64,000 bases of DNA from Falsiroseomonas sp051433195 (lineage in GTDB: Bacteria; Pseudomonadota; Alphaproteobacteria; Acetobacterales; Acetobacteraceae), in assembly GCF_051433195.1 (NCBI RefSeq), contig NZ_JBHMFT010000008.1, positions 147,850-211,849 on the forward strand, written 5' to 3'. The translations under genes and the position numbers were made by a program. Below, piece after piece: positions 9,247-19,000 of this stretch (position 1 is the stretch's first letter; the number at the start of each line of letters is the position of its first letter). The notes under the pieces were generated by a model, which worked only from the letters and a program-made list of their open reading frames with translations, did no database searches and was not told the origin of the DNA.

Positions 9247-10638
9247 TCAGTCTCCCCCGCCGAAGCCCAGCACGCCGCGATGGTCCATGGTCAGCCCCGT
9301 CACGCCCGGCCGTGCGGCATAGGCTTCCTCCGGGTGGAACAGATAGAGCCAGGGCGGGTCCGCCTGCAGCCGGGCGAGGCAGCGCGCATAGGCCGCCGCC
9401 CGCGCGCCGTGCTCCATCGTCCGGTTCGCCGCCAGGATCATAGGCTCCAGCGCCGGGTCGTCATGGCCCTGCCACCAGATGCCGCGGGAGGCGGCGGAGA
9501 TCTTGTCGTTCAGGACGCGGAAGGTGCTGTGCGGCGAGCTGTCGAAGATCGCCATGTCGCCGATGCGCTTGTCGCCGACCTGCCGCGCGTAGTCCGGGCG
9601 ATCCTCCATCACCTCGATCCGCGCCGGGCAGCCGGCCCTGGCCAGGTCGTGCGCCACCATCGCCGCGATCTCCGGCGCGCGGTCCGGCATGTGGGTCGGC
9701 GTGCGGATCAGGATCTCGGCCCCGGCGCCTGCTTCCGCGAACAGCCTGCGGGCACGGTCCGGGTCGTGCGGGATCGGCGTCAGCCCGGCCTCCGCCATGC
9801 CGAGGTGGAAGGGGCTGACGATGCTCGTGGCCGGCACGCCCATCCCGTGGAACAGCTGCCGCAGGATCGCCGGCCGGTCCACCGCCAGGTTCGCCGCCAG
9901 CCGCGCCTTGGGCGAAGCGAAAAGCCCGGCGGCGCAGTTGAGATAGAACATCACGGACAACGTCGTCGGCATCCGCTCCCATCGCAGCCCGTGCCCGCCC
10001 GGTGCCGCCGCGCGCCGCTCCAGGTTCAGCGCGACGTCGGCGCTGCCGTCCAGCAGCATGGCGAAGCGCGCCTCCGCATCCTTCTCCGCGAAAAACCGCA
10101 GCCGCGCCGGCTGGCTGCCGGCCTCGACGGCATCGAGGTCCACCGCCGCATCGGCCTGCTGCGCCGCCACGCAATACGGCCCGGTGCCGATCAGCGCCTG
10201 GCCGTCCGGCGCGTCGCGCGCCACGAAGAATTCGGCGAGGATCTCCGGCAGGTCCGCCAGCGGCTCCGGCGTCGCGATGCGCAGCGTCATCGCATCCGCC
10301 GCCTCGATCCGCGCCCCAGCCAGGTAGCGGGCATAGGACCAGGGCATGCCGAACATGTCCTGGCCCTCCAGCGTCGCCGCGATGCTGTCCCGCACATGCT
10401 CCACCGTGCAGGCGACGCCGTCGTGGAAGCGCGCGCCCGGGCGGATCGAGAAATGCCAGACGCGGCCCTCCGCATCATGCCGCCAGGAGGCGAACAGAGC
10501 CGGGCCGACGACGCCATCCCGCCACTGGCACAGCGGTTCGAACACCAGCGAGCGCAGCGTGAGCACGGAGGTATCGTCCGTGATGCGCCCGCGTGGCGGA
10601 AAATAGACGCGGTCGAGTGCCACGGTCAGCCGGTTCAT
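9247..10638 (-). CDS. Family 5 ABC solute-binding protein without a visible signal peptide
   Basis: A 463-residue SBP_bac_5 (DppA/OppA-like) protein. Recognisable features are FEPLCQWRDG, the WHFSIRPGARFHDG motif typical of the family, and the ANLAVDRPAILRQLF helix. The N-terminus MNRLTVALDRVYFPP begins directly in the first strand with no hydrophobic leader. Extending to the in-frame ATG at 10680 adds only MPAAAGTAMTARTT, which is not a leader either. It is therefore either cytoplasmic, exported by an unusual route, or has lost its signal. No ABC permease is adjacent. It is the first gene of the sulfurtransferase/C-S lyase operon. Confidence 0.82.
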   Translation of the reverse strand: MNRLTVALDRVYFPPRGRITDDTSVLTLRSLVFEPLCQWRDGVVGPALFASWRHDAEGRVWHFSIRPGARFHDGVACTVEHVRDSIAATLEGQDMFGMPWSYARYLAGARIEAADAMTLRIATPEPLADLPEILAEFFVARDAPDGQALIGTGPYCVAAQQADAAVDLDAVEAGSQPARLRFFAEKDAEARFAMLLDGSADVALNLERRAAAPGGHGLRWERMPTTLSVMFYLNCAAGLFASPKARLAANLAVDRPAILRQLFHGMGVPATSIVSPFHLGMAEAGLTPIPHDPDRARRLFAEAGAGAEILIRTPTHMPDRAPEIAAMVAHDLARAGCPARIEVMEDRPDYARQVGDKRIGDMAIFDSSPHSTFRVLNDKISAASRGIWWQGHDDPALEPMILAANRTMEHGARAAAYARCLARLQADPPWLYLFHPEEAYAARPGVTGLTMDHRGVLGFGGGD

Positions 10639-10712
10639 CGTCGTCCTCGCCGTCATTGCCGTGCCCGCCGCCGCGGGCAATGCTGCCTTACCACCGCTGC
10701 GAGGCCGGAACC

Positions 10713-11120
10713 ATGCGACCCCCCTTCATCGAGCAGAATGTCGTCTGGCTCTACAGCGACGATTTGGACACCCATGCGGCATTCTACCGCGACGTGCTGG
10801 GCCTGACGCAGGTGCTGGACCAGGGGGTCTGCCGCATCTTCCAGGTCAGCCCGACCGGCTTCCTCGGCGTCTGCAACAAGGAAGGCCGCCCGCGCGGCAC
10901 CAAGGGCATGATGTTCACCTTCCTCGTCGAGGATGTGGAGGAGATGTACCAGTACCTGCTGGCGCGCGGCGTCGCGTTCGACGGACCGCCCAACATGCTC
11001 GGCGGCCGCACCGTCTATTCCGCCTTCTTCAAGGACCCGATCGGGTACTGGCTGGAGATCCAGGAATTCAACGACCCGCGCTGGCCCTACCCCGAGGGAA
11101 GGGGACCGCGCCGCGGCTGA
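10713..11120 (+). CDS. VOC-superfamily (glyoxalase/dioxygenase-like) protein
   Basis: A 135-residue single vicinal-oxygen-chelate protein. It opens with NVVWLYSDDLDTHAAFYRDVLGL, the classic first beta-alpha unit, and ends with SAFFKDPIGYWLEIQEF, which carries the C-terminal Glu metal ligand. VOC proteins act as lyases, dioxygenases or resistance proteins, and the specific reaction cannot be read here. It starts at ATG 10713 after GAGG. It is divergent from the binding-protein operon by about 75 bp, and its 3' end overlaps the convergent LysR gene by 34 bp. Confidence 0.85.
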   Translation: MRPPFIEQNVVWLYSDDLDTHAAFYRDVLGLTQVLDQGVCRIFQVSPTGFLGVCNKEGRPRGTKGMMFTFLVEDVEEMYQYLLARGVAFDGPPNMLGGRTVYSAFFKDPIGYWLEIQEFNDPRWPYPEGRGPRRG

Positions 11121-12007
11121 GTGGCGGCACCGACGCCGGCCGCGCCCAGCAATTCGCGCAGCAGCGGGTTCGGGAAGCGCCGCGGCACGGTGACGGCGTG
11201 GAAGGGCTGCACCAGGCCCGGCAGGCGTTCCGCCTCCAGCAACTCGCCGGAGGCCAGTTCATCGCGCACCACGATGGGTGGCAGCACGGCCAGGCCGACG
11301 CCCTCGCGCGCCAGCAGGCGCATCATCGCCATGTCGTCCACCTCGGCCGCGATCTGCAGCCGGATGCCGAGGCGTTCGCGCAGCGCCTCGAACCCCGCCC
11401 GAAGCCCGCTTTCCGGCGTCGGCAGGATCAGGGGCGCGGCGGCCAGCCGCTCGGCCAGGGTTGCGCGGCCGGCCAGAAGCGCCGGGCGCCCGATCAGGCT
11501 GACCGGCTCCTCCGCCAGGCGGTGCACGACGAAGCCGCCGGCGGACCCGGTCGCGGGCGGCTCGCTGGTCAGCACGACATCGAGGTCGAGCGTCTCCAGC
11601 GCACGCAACAGCTCCGCCATGCCGCCCGATCGCAGCACCACCTCGACATCGGGTCGGCCCAGCGCAGGCCGCAGGAAGGTGAGCTGGAAGTTGCGTGACA
11701 GCGTCGCCAGCGAGCCGACGCGGAGGATTGTCTGCGCGCGCCCGGTGTCCCGCAGCGTGGCGAGCAGATCCTCCGCCGCCGCGGATATCACGTCGGCATG
11801 CGCCAGCGCGATGCGCCCGGCCTCGGTCAGCACAAGCTGCCGCCCGCGCCGCTCGAACAGCGCATGGCCGAGACGGTCCTCCAGCGCGCGGATCTGTGCC
11901 GAGAGGGCCGAGGGCGCCAGGTTCAGCCGCCCGGCCGCCCGGGTCAGGTTCCCCTCATGCGCCACGGCACGGAAATAGCGCAGGTGGTGGTAGTTCAGGT
12001 CGGGCAT
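11087..12007 (-). CDS. LysR-family regulator, likely controlling dabBA
   Basis: A 306-residue LysR-type regulator. Residues 4-64 are the winged helix (LRYFRAVAHEGNLTRAAGRL, then SALSAQIRALEDRLG) and the rest is the effector-binding domain. The LNYHHLRYF opening resembles the NhaR-type branch. It is divergent from dabB with a 98 bp gap, the standard layout for a LysR protein that controls its neighbour. I infer control of inorganic carbon uptake. The 3' end overlaps the convergent VOC gene by 34 bp. Confidence 0.87.
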   Translation of the reverse strand: MPDLNYHHLRYFRAVAHEGNLTRAAGRLNLAPSALSAQIRALEDRLGHALFERRGRQLVLTEAGRIALAHADVISAAAEDLLATLRDTGRAQTILRVGSLATLSRNFQLTFLRPALGRPDVEVVLRSGGMAELLRALETLDLDVVLTSEPPATGSAGGFVVHRLAEEPVSLIGRPALLAGRATLAERLAAAPLILPTPESGLRAGFEALRERLGIRLQIAAEVDDMAMMRLLAREGVGLAVLPPIVVRDELASGELLEAERLPGLVQPFHAVTVPRRFPNPLLRELLGAAGVGAATQPRRGPLPSG

Positions 12008-12105
12008 GTCCGTTCTGTTTTAGCGCATGATTCGGCCGTAACAATGTCATTATTCCCGGGGTTTCCCCCTGCTATCCCGCGCCGGACCACCGGAGCGACC
12101 GTCCC
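12008..12105. promoter_or_regulatory. Divergent control region between lysR and dabB
   Basis: This 98 bp gap must hold the promoters for both divergent genes. It is less GC-rich than its surroundings near 12015-12055 (runs such as TGTTTTAG and ATGTCATTATT) and contains a T-N11-A arrangement near 12032, the minimal LysR box. No strong sigma-70 hexamer pair stands out. The assignment rests mainly on position. Confidence 0.35.
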
Positions 12106-13644
12106 ATGCCGAGCCATCTGCTGCCCCTCCTCGCCCCGCTCGCGCTGGTCGCCGCCGCCCTCGTCGCCCTCCGTGGCCCGGCGCTGCGGCCGGCCGTGAG
12201 CCTGCGATGGGCCGGTCTGGCGGCCGCCGTGGCGCTGGCCGTGGCGGTGGCGAGCGCGATCCTGCTGGTCCTGGCAGGCTCGGGCAGCGCGCCGCTGGCG
12301 CTGGTGCGGCTCGATGCCGTCTCGGCCACCATGCTGCTGCTGGTCGCCTTCGTCGGCTGGGTCGTGGTGCGCTACGCCGGCACCTACCTGGATGGCGAGG
12401 CGCGACAGGGCCCCTTCACCGGCTGGCTGTGTTTGACGCTGGCGGCGGCGCTGCTGCTGGTGCAGGCGGGCAACCTGGTGCTGCTCGTGCTGGCTTGGGG
12501 CGCGGCGGGGTTCGGGCTGCAACGGCTGCTGCTGTTCTACGCGGAACGTCCGGCGGCGCGGCGGGCGGCGCGCAAGAAGGCGATCTTCGCGCGGGCCGGC
12601 GATGTCGCGCTCGCCGCCGCGGCGCTGCTGCTCGGCTTCGGCCTCGGCACCGCCGACATCGCCGCGATCCTGGAGGCGGCACGCAACGGCCAGGCGCCGG
12701 GCGTGACGGCGGGCGCGGCTGCGCTGCTGGCGCTCGCCGCGCTGCTGAAATCGGCGCAGTTCCCGACCCATGGCTGGCTGACCGAGGTGATGGAAACGCC
12801 GACGCCGGTTTCCGCCCTGCTGCATGCCGGGCTGATCAATGCCGGCGGCTTCCTGCTGATCCGCTTCGCCGACGTGATGTTGACGGCGCCCGGCGTGCTC
12901 GCCGCGCTGGTCATGATCGGCGGCTTCACCGCGCTGTTCGGCGGGCTGGTCATGCTGACCCAGCCCGCGGTCAAGACCGCGCTGGCCTGGTCCACCATCG
13001 CGCAGATGGGCTTCATGACCCTGCAATGCGGCCTGGCGCTGTTCCCGCTGGCGCTGCTGCACATCGTCGCCCACTCGCTGTACAAGGCACATGCCTTCCT
13101 CGCCTCCGGCACGGCGGTGGAGAAGGTGGCGGCGATCCGCCGGCCGGGGCCGGTCGCAGTGCCCGGGGCACGCGCTGTCGGGCGCGCCTTCCTTGCGGCG
13201 CTGATGCTGTATGCCGTGATCGGCGCGGCCTTCGGGCTCGAGGGCAAGTCGCCCCAGGCCATCGCGCTCGGCGCCATCCTGGTGCTCGGCGTTGCCTACC
13301 TGCTGGCCCAGGGCTTCGCCGATGCGGCGCCCGGGCCGCTCACGCTGCGAATCTCGGCAGCGGCCGCGGCGGCCGCCATCGGCTACTTCGCCCTGCAACG
13401 CGCGGCGGAGGCGCTGACCCAGGGCGTGCTGCCGCCCGCCCCCGCGCCCGGTGCGCTGGAATGGGTGCTGATCGTCCTGGCGCTGCTCGGTTTCGGCCTG
13501 ACCGCCTTCGCGCAGGCCACCTTTCCGCTCTGGGCGCAGCACCCCGCCGCGGCCGGCCTCCGGGTCCACCTGGCGAATGGCCTCTACGTCAACGCCCTGA
13601 CCGACCGGCTGCTGCGCGGCTGGTCCACCCGCAACGCCGCCTGA
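12106..13644 (+). CDS. dabB: DabB-type proton-conducting membrane subunit (NuoL/MnhD-like)
   Basis: A 512-residue polytopic membrane protein of the proton_antipo_M family with about 13 hydrophobic segments. It shows the antiporter hallmarks KSAQFPTHGWLTEVMETPTP (Lys and ETPTPVSALLHAG loop) and KTALAWSTIAQMGFM. It is followed after 21 nt by a DUF2309 gene, and that pairing defines the DAB inorganic carbon accumulation complex, in which DabB is thought to use the cation gradient to power DabA. Without the partner it would be hard to tell from a NuoL or MnhD paralogue, so the name rests on context. Confidence 0.88.
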   Translation: MPSHLLPLLAPLALVAAALVALRGPALRPAVSLRWAGLAAAVALAVAVASAILLVLAGSGSAPLALVRLDAVSATMLLLVAFVGWVVVRYAGTYLDGEARQGPFTGWLCLTLAAALLLVQAGNLVLLVLAWGAAGFGLQRLLLFYAERPAARRAARKKAIFARAGDVALAAAALLLGFGLGTADIAAILEAARNGQAPGVTAGAAALLALAALLKSAQFPTHGWLTEVMETPTPVSALLHAGLINAGGFLLIRFADVMLTAPGVLAALVMIGGFTALFGGLVMLTQPAVKTALAWSTIAQMGFMTLQCGLALFPLALLHIVAHSLYKAHAFLASGTAVEKVAAIRRPGPVAVPGARAVGRAFLAALMLYAVIGAAFGLEGKSPQAIALGAILVLGVAYLLAQGFADAAPGPLTLRISAAAAAAAIGYFALQRAAEALTQGVLPPAPAPGALEWVLIVLALLGFGLTAFAQATFPLWAQHPAAAGLRVHLANGLYVNALTDRLLRGWSTRNAA

Positions 13645-13665
13645 GCCCCAGCGGAGCCCACCGCC

Positions 13666-16056
13666 ATGCCCTTCGACAGCTCCGCCGCCCCGGTCGCCCG
13701 GCCGGCCCTGGCTGCCGCGCTCGACCGCGCCCAGCGCGCCATCCCGCCGGCCTGGCCGCTGGCGGCCACCGTCGCGGTGAACCCCTTCCTGGGCCAGGCC
13801 GAGGAAGGTCTCGGCACCACGGCCGCACGGCTGCGCCGGGTGGCCGGCCTGCCCGTCACCCTGCCGCGCGCCTGGTATGAAGGGCGCATCGCCGCCGGCG
13901 CCATCACGGAGGATGACCTGGCGGCCGCGCTCGCCGCGGCGCCCCTGCTGCATCGCCCGGGTGGCATCGCGGCGCTGCGGGCGGCGCTGGGTGCGCCGAC
14001 GCCTGCATCGGCCGCGCTGCCGACCATCGCCGACCTCGTCGCCGAGGCCACGGGCACCGACTGGCCGGGAATCATCGCCGAACGTCTCGGGGCCTTCGCC
14101 GCCGCCTGGTTCGACGAGGGCCAGGCGCTGTGGCCCGCGCCGCATCGCGGGTCGCCCTATGCCTCCTGGCGGGCCACGGCGCTGCGCGACCTGACCCCGG
14201 AGATCCTCGGCCTTCCGGGCTTCTGCGCCCATGTCGCCGCGGCACCGCCCGAGGCCGAAGCCGCGGCGACCCGCGCGCTGGCCGCGCTGGGCGCGCCCGA
14301 CGCGGCGCTGGAGACGCTGCTGCACCGGCTGCTGATGACGCTCGGTGGCTGGGCGCAACTCGCCCGGCAGCACGGCTTCGTGGCGGAACTGGCCGGCGGC
14401 ACCGATGCGACGCTGGCGGAGCTGCTCGCCATCCGCCTGGTGTGGGAGGAGGCGCTGCTGGCCCGCCATGCCGAGGTGGTGGGCGCGCGTTGGAAAGCGG
14501 TGCTCGCCGCCCATGCGGAACCGGTCGCCGCCTCGCCGGATGATGCGATCGACGCCATCCTGCAGGAGGCGGCGGACCGCGCGGCGCAGCGCGCACTGGT
14601 CGCCACGCTGGGCCCCATGGCCACAAAGACGGGGTCCGAGCGACCGGCCCTGCAGATCGCCTTCTGCATCGACGTCCGCTCGGAAGTGTTGCGCCGCGCC
14701 CTGGAATCGCTGGACCCGGGGATCCGCACCAAGGGCTTCGCCGGCTTCTTCGGCCTGCCCCTGGCACACCGGCCCTTCGCCTCGGATGTGGTGGAGAACC
14801 GGCTGCCGGTGCTGCTGCGCCCAAGCCTGCTGACCTGCACCGCCGCGTCGCCGGGCGAGGACGCGGATCGCGCCCGGATCGGGGCGCGGGCGCGGCGCGC
14901 CTGGGGTCGCTTCAGCCAGGCGGCCGTGTCCTCCTTCGCTTTCGTCGAATCGGCGGGGCCGCTGCATGGCTGGCGGCTGCTGCGGGATTCGCTCGGCCTC
15001 GGACGGGACAGCGCAAGGCCGGAGCCGGCGCCGCGACCGGTGCTGGCGATGCCGGCCTCCGATCGCATCGCCACCGCCGAGGCGGTGCTGAAGGCCATGT
15101 CGCTAACCGCGGATTTCGCGCCGCTCGTGCTGCTGGCCGGCCACGGGGCGAACGTCGTCAACAACCCGCACGCCAGCGCGCTGCATTGCGGTGCCTGCGG
15201 CGGCCACCAGGGCGATGTCAGCGCGCGCCTGCTGGCCAGCCTGCTGAACGATCCCGAGGTGCGGGAGGGTCTCGCCGCCCGCGGCGTCGCCATCCCGCGT
15301 GACACGCTGTTCCTCGGCGCGCTGCACGACACGACGACCGATGCAGTGAGGGTTTTCGTTGATGACCATCCTTCCGCCCCGCACGCCGCCGCGCTGCGCC
15401 AGGCGGAGTCCTGGCTGGCCGCAGCCGGTGCGCTGGCCAGGGCGGAACGCGCCCTGCGGCTGCCGCGCGCCGCCTCCGCCGCGGCCGTCGCGCAGCGCAG
15501 CCGCGACTGGTCCGAGACCCGGCCGGAATGGGCGCTGGCCGGCTGCCGCGCCTTCATCGCCGCGCCGCGCGCCGCGACACGGGGCCGCGACCTCGCCGGC
15601 ACGGCCTTCCTGCACGACTACGATTGGAAGCTGGATGGAGGCTTCGGCGTGCTGGAGCTGATCCTGACGGCGCCGGTCGTCGTGGCGAGCTGGATCAGCC
15701 TGCAATACTACGGCTCGGTCGTGGCGCCGGAGGCCTTCGGCGGCGGCAACAAGCTGCTGCACAACGTGACCGGCGGCGTCGGCGTGGTGGAGGGCAATGG
15801 CGGCGCGCTGCGCACCGGACTGCCCTGGCAGTCCGTACATGATGGCGAGCGCCTGGCGCATGAGCCGCTCCGGCTCAGCGTCGTCCTGGCCGCGCCGCAG
15901 GAGGCGATCGATACCATCCTGCGGCGGCACCCACAGGTACGGCCCTTGTTCGACAACCGGTGGCTGCACCTGTTCGCGATCGACGATCAGGGCACCGTCT
16001 CCCGCCGCCGCGGCGACGGCGCCTGGCAGGCCGAGGCACCCGGGGCCCTGGCCTGA
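13666..16056 (+). CDS. dabA: DabA-type DUF2309 protein, carbonic-anhydrase-like subunit of carbon uptake pump
   Basis: A 796-residue UPF0753/DUF2309 protein. The zinc site described for DabA is intact: Cys 334 and Asp 336 in FCIDVRSEV, His 493 in AGHGANVV and Cys 508 in ALHCGACGGHQG. The C-x-D spacing and the 15-residue His-to-Cys spacing match the characterised protein. DabA is proposed to hydrate CO2 vectorially to bicarbonate in the cytoplasm. It is the second gene of the dabBA pair and ends 15 nt from the convergent RTX gene. In a presumed heterotroph, its role would be to supply bicarbonate for carboxylases. Confidence 0.9.
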   Translation: MPFDSSAAPVARPALAAALDRAQRAIPPAWPLAATVAVNPFLGQAEEGLGTTAARLRRVAGLPVTLPRAWYEGRIAAGAITEDDLAAALAAAPLLHRPGGIAALRAALGAPTPASAALPTIADLVAEATGTDWPGIIAERLGAFAAAWFDEGQALWPAPHRGSPYASWRATALRDLTPEILGLPGFCAHVAAAPPEAEAAATRALAALGAPDAALETLLHRLLMTLGGWAQLARQHGFVAELAGGTDATLAELLAIRLVWEEALLARHAEVVGARWKAVLAAHAEPVAASPDDAIDAILQEAADRAAQRALVATLGPMATKTGSERPALQIAFCIDVRSEVLRRALESLDPGIRTKGFAGFFGLPLAHRPFASDVVENRLPVLLRPSLLTCTAASPGEDADRARIGARARRAWGRFSQAAVSSFAFVESAGPLHGWRLLRDSLGLGRDSARPEPAPRPVLAMPASDRIATAEAVLKAMSLTADFAPLVLLAGHGANVVNNPHASALHCGACGGHQGDVSARLLASLLNDPEVREGLAARGVAIPRDTLFLGALHDTTTDAVRVFVDDHPSAPHAAALRQAESWLAAAGALARAERALRLPRAASAAAVAQRSRDWSETRPEWALAGCRAFIAAPRAATRGRDLAGTAFLHDYDWKLDGGFGVLELILTAPVVVASWISLQYYGSVVAPEAFGGGNKLLHNVTGGVGVVEGNGGALRTGLPWQSVHDGERLAHEPLRLSVVLAAPQEAIDTILRRHPQVRPLFDNRWLHLFAIDDQGTVSRRRGDGAWQAEAPGALA

Positions 16057-16071
16057 CCCCGGGCGTTGGCT

Positions 16072-19000
16072 TCAGCCGCCGTACAGGATCGAGTAGCCGT
16101 CCCAGTTCACGTCGATGTTGCTGCCGACGAGGACCGTGTGCATGTCCGCGACATCGTCGAAGCGCCCGTTCGCGTCCGCCACGTCGACCAGGATGCGGGT
16201 TGCCGTCACGATGTCATCCCCCTCCCAGTTCAGCACCTGGATGTTCTTCTCGTAGCGGATCGAAAGAGCCACGATTCCGGCCTCCACCGCCTGCGCATTG
16301 GCGGAGCCGCCGCCGAAGAACTGCACTTGGTCGGCATCGATGCCGGTGAACTGGAGACGGTCACCGAGGTGGAAGTTCGTGATGTAGTCGCGCGCCTGGC
16401 TCGTCGTGCCCGATTCCGCACGCAACGCGGCGCGGGACGAGCCCTCGTAGACAAAGATGTCGAAGTCGACGCTGCCGAACAGGTTGTCGCCGTCGTCGCC
16501 GCCCGAGATGAGGTTTGCGCCGCGGAAGCGTGCATCGGCGTAGACCGTGTTCGCCGCGAAGTCACCGGCATGGATGACATCCCGGCCGCCCTCGCCGTAC
16601 AAATAATCCGCGCCGCTGCCGCCGATGATGACGTCCCCGCCGCCTCCGGCCCGGACCACGTCATGGTCCGCACCGGTTTCGATGACGTCTGAGCCCATCG
16701 TGCCGCGGATCGACTGGTTGCCGGCGCTGCCGCTGACGATGATCGAATCCGCGGAGGATGCGCGCGCGGCCAGCAGGGAGAAGACCTCCGAGTGGTCGGC
16801 GTCCAGCCCGTTCTGGGCCGCATGGACACTGGCCGCCGTATCCGTCACCCGCAGGTGGTCGGCACCGGTGACCGCGTTGCCCGTGGCGGATTCGTTGTCG
16901 TAGGCCGCCACCACATCGTTAATGCCGTAATAGGTGCGGCCGTTCGTGTCTGTCGCATAGATGCTCTCGGCGGCCGGACGGAAGGTTTCGGCCGACGCGA
17001 CGTTGAAGTGGCCCGATACCTCGACGAACACCGCCCGATGATCGCCTTCCAGATCCGTCGCCGGGTTGCCGCGCATGAAGCCCAGGCGTCCCGCGCTGCC
17101 ATCGCCGATCGCAGCCAGCATCGCCGTGGTGCTGTCCTGCACCCAGAACGCGTAGCCAAGGCCGGAGGGGCCGGTCGTCTCCTCGTTGGCCGCGACAAAG
17201 CTGCCGATCTCGGCGGCGGTGCCGCGGATGTAGGCGATATCGGTCCGCCCGGCATTGCCGTAGCCGATGGCGGTGCTGGCCTGGGCCGTGGTCAGGAAGG
17301 GCCACCCATAGCTCTGCGTGGTCACCGCAATGTCGACAGCGGCGTTGCGCACCGTGGCACCGATGGCGTCCACATTCGCAAAGGTATCCCGGATGCCGAA
17401 GGTCACGGCGCCGGTCGCACCGTCGCGGGCCAGGATGGTGGCTGCCTCGCCGGCCTGGGCCAGGTTGCTCGCCGTGAGGTCCACCGCGGCCGTGACAGCC
17501 GCCATGTCACCGTTCGCAAGGGCATAGGAGCCGTCCACGATGCTGTAGACCGCCTCGGCATCGCGGGCATGGATGATCTCCGCCTGCCAGACGCGTGCCG
17601 CCTCGGTCGCCCCCACCGCGGTGGCGAGCGTCACGATGTCCGCAACCCCTGCCGCCGAGGAGGCGAGGTTGCCCGCCGTATCCGCAAGGCTGAAGGTCAG
17701 GTCAGCCAGTTCGATGGAACCGGCAGACACATCCTGTAGATTTGGCAGGGCCAGCAGCGCCTGAACCTGCGCCACCGTCATCGGACCCAGCGCGTAGCTG
17801 CTGAGCCTGACCACTCCGACATCGCCCAGGAACCCCTGCGCCTCTTCCGACAGGATGCGCTGCCAGGTGTCCGTGAGCGCCGTGCAGGTCAGTGCCCCGT
17901 CGCCATTCGCCGCGTCGATGGCCGCGAGGTCATCCACCGTGGCGACTCCGGTGGCCGCGACATCGGTGCCGGCCACGATGAACGGGTCTACCTCGCCGCC
18001 CGCGATCAGGTTCGCCAGCGAGTCGGCGACCGCCGTATAGACCAGTGCACCGTCACCGTTCGCGGCGTCGATGGCCGTCAATTGCGCGATCGTCGCAGCA
18101 TCCTGCACCTCGACGTCGATGCCCGCGGCGACGTATCCGCCGGCATTCGCGGCCAGATCCGCCGCCATACCCGTGAGTGTGGTGTAGACCAGCGCGCCGT
18201 CGCCGTTGGTGGCGTCCAACGCCGCAAGCTGCGCCAGACTGGCGGCGTCGGTCACCGTGAGGTCGGTGCCCGGGACGATGAAGCCACTGACCGTATCGGC
18301 CACGACCAGGTTGCCCACGGTGTCAGCGATAGCGGAGTAGGCAAGCGGCCCGGTGACCACGGCCGAGAGGTTGGCAAGATCTGCGACCGCCGGGCCATCG
18401 GTCAGCGTGACGCCGCCCTGCGCGCCGGCGACAACGGGCCGCACCTCGGCTTCGTCCAACAGGTTCGCCAGGGCATCGCGGATCGCGTAGGTCCCGTTGA
18501 CGGTGGAGGCCTCCGCCTGGGCCACAGAAAGGGTCAGGATGACACCTTCATCGACCTCGTAGGCGTCGATCGTGCCAAGGTCGGGGTTGCCGGATAGATC
18601 GACCTCCTCCGACACCAGGACCGTCACATCGACTGCGGCGTCGATGCGGGACAGGTCCGTGCCTGGCGTGATGCCGCCCAGCACGAGGACGCCGTTCTGC
18701 ACCACGATGCCGGAGAGCGCAGGTGCCTCGGCCGCCAGAATGAGGCCGTCGAGGGCCAGCGCCTCGACCTCGTCGAAGTCGGTGACCGTCGCCTCGACGC
18801 CTTCCCGCGTGAAGCGGGCCGTGGTGCCATCCAGGGCCAGGACCAGGTCGCCACGTGCCGTGCCGGAGAAGACGACCATGCCATCGGCGTCCACAGTGGC
18901 GGCGAAGGTGGGGGGCAGCGGCCGGCGGCCCTCCGCTTCGCCGTAGATGAGATAATGCGTCAGCGGGTTCATGCCCGATGTGCCGACGTCGGGATTCTCG

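Noticed and set aside
11995..14967. 990-codon minus-strand open frame opposite dabB and dabA
   Set aside because: Highly repetitive Gln/Arg/Gly-rich translation, antisense to two well-supported genes; typical high-GC shadow frame.
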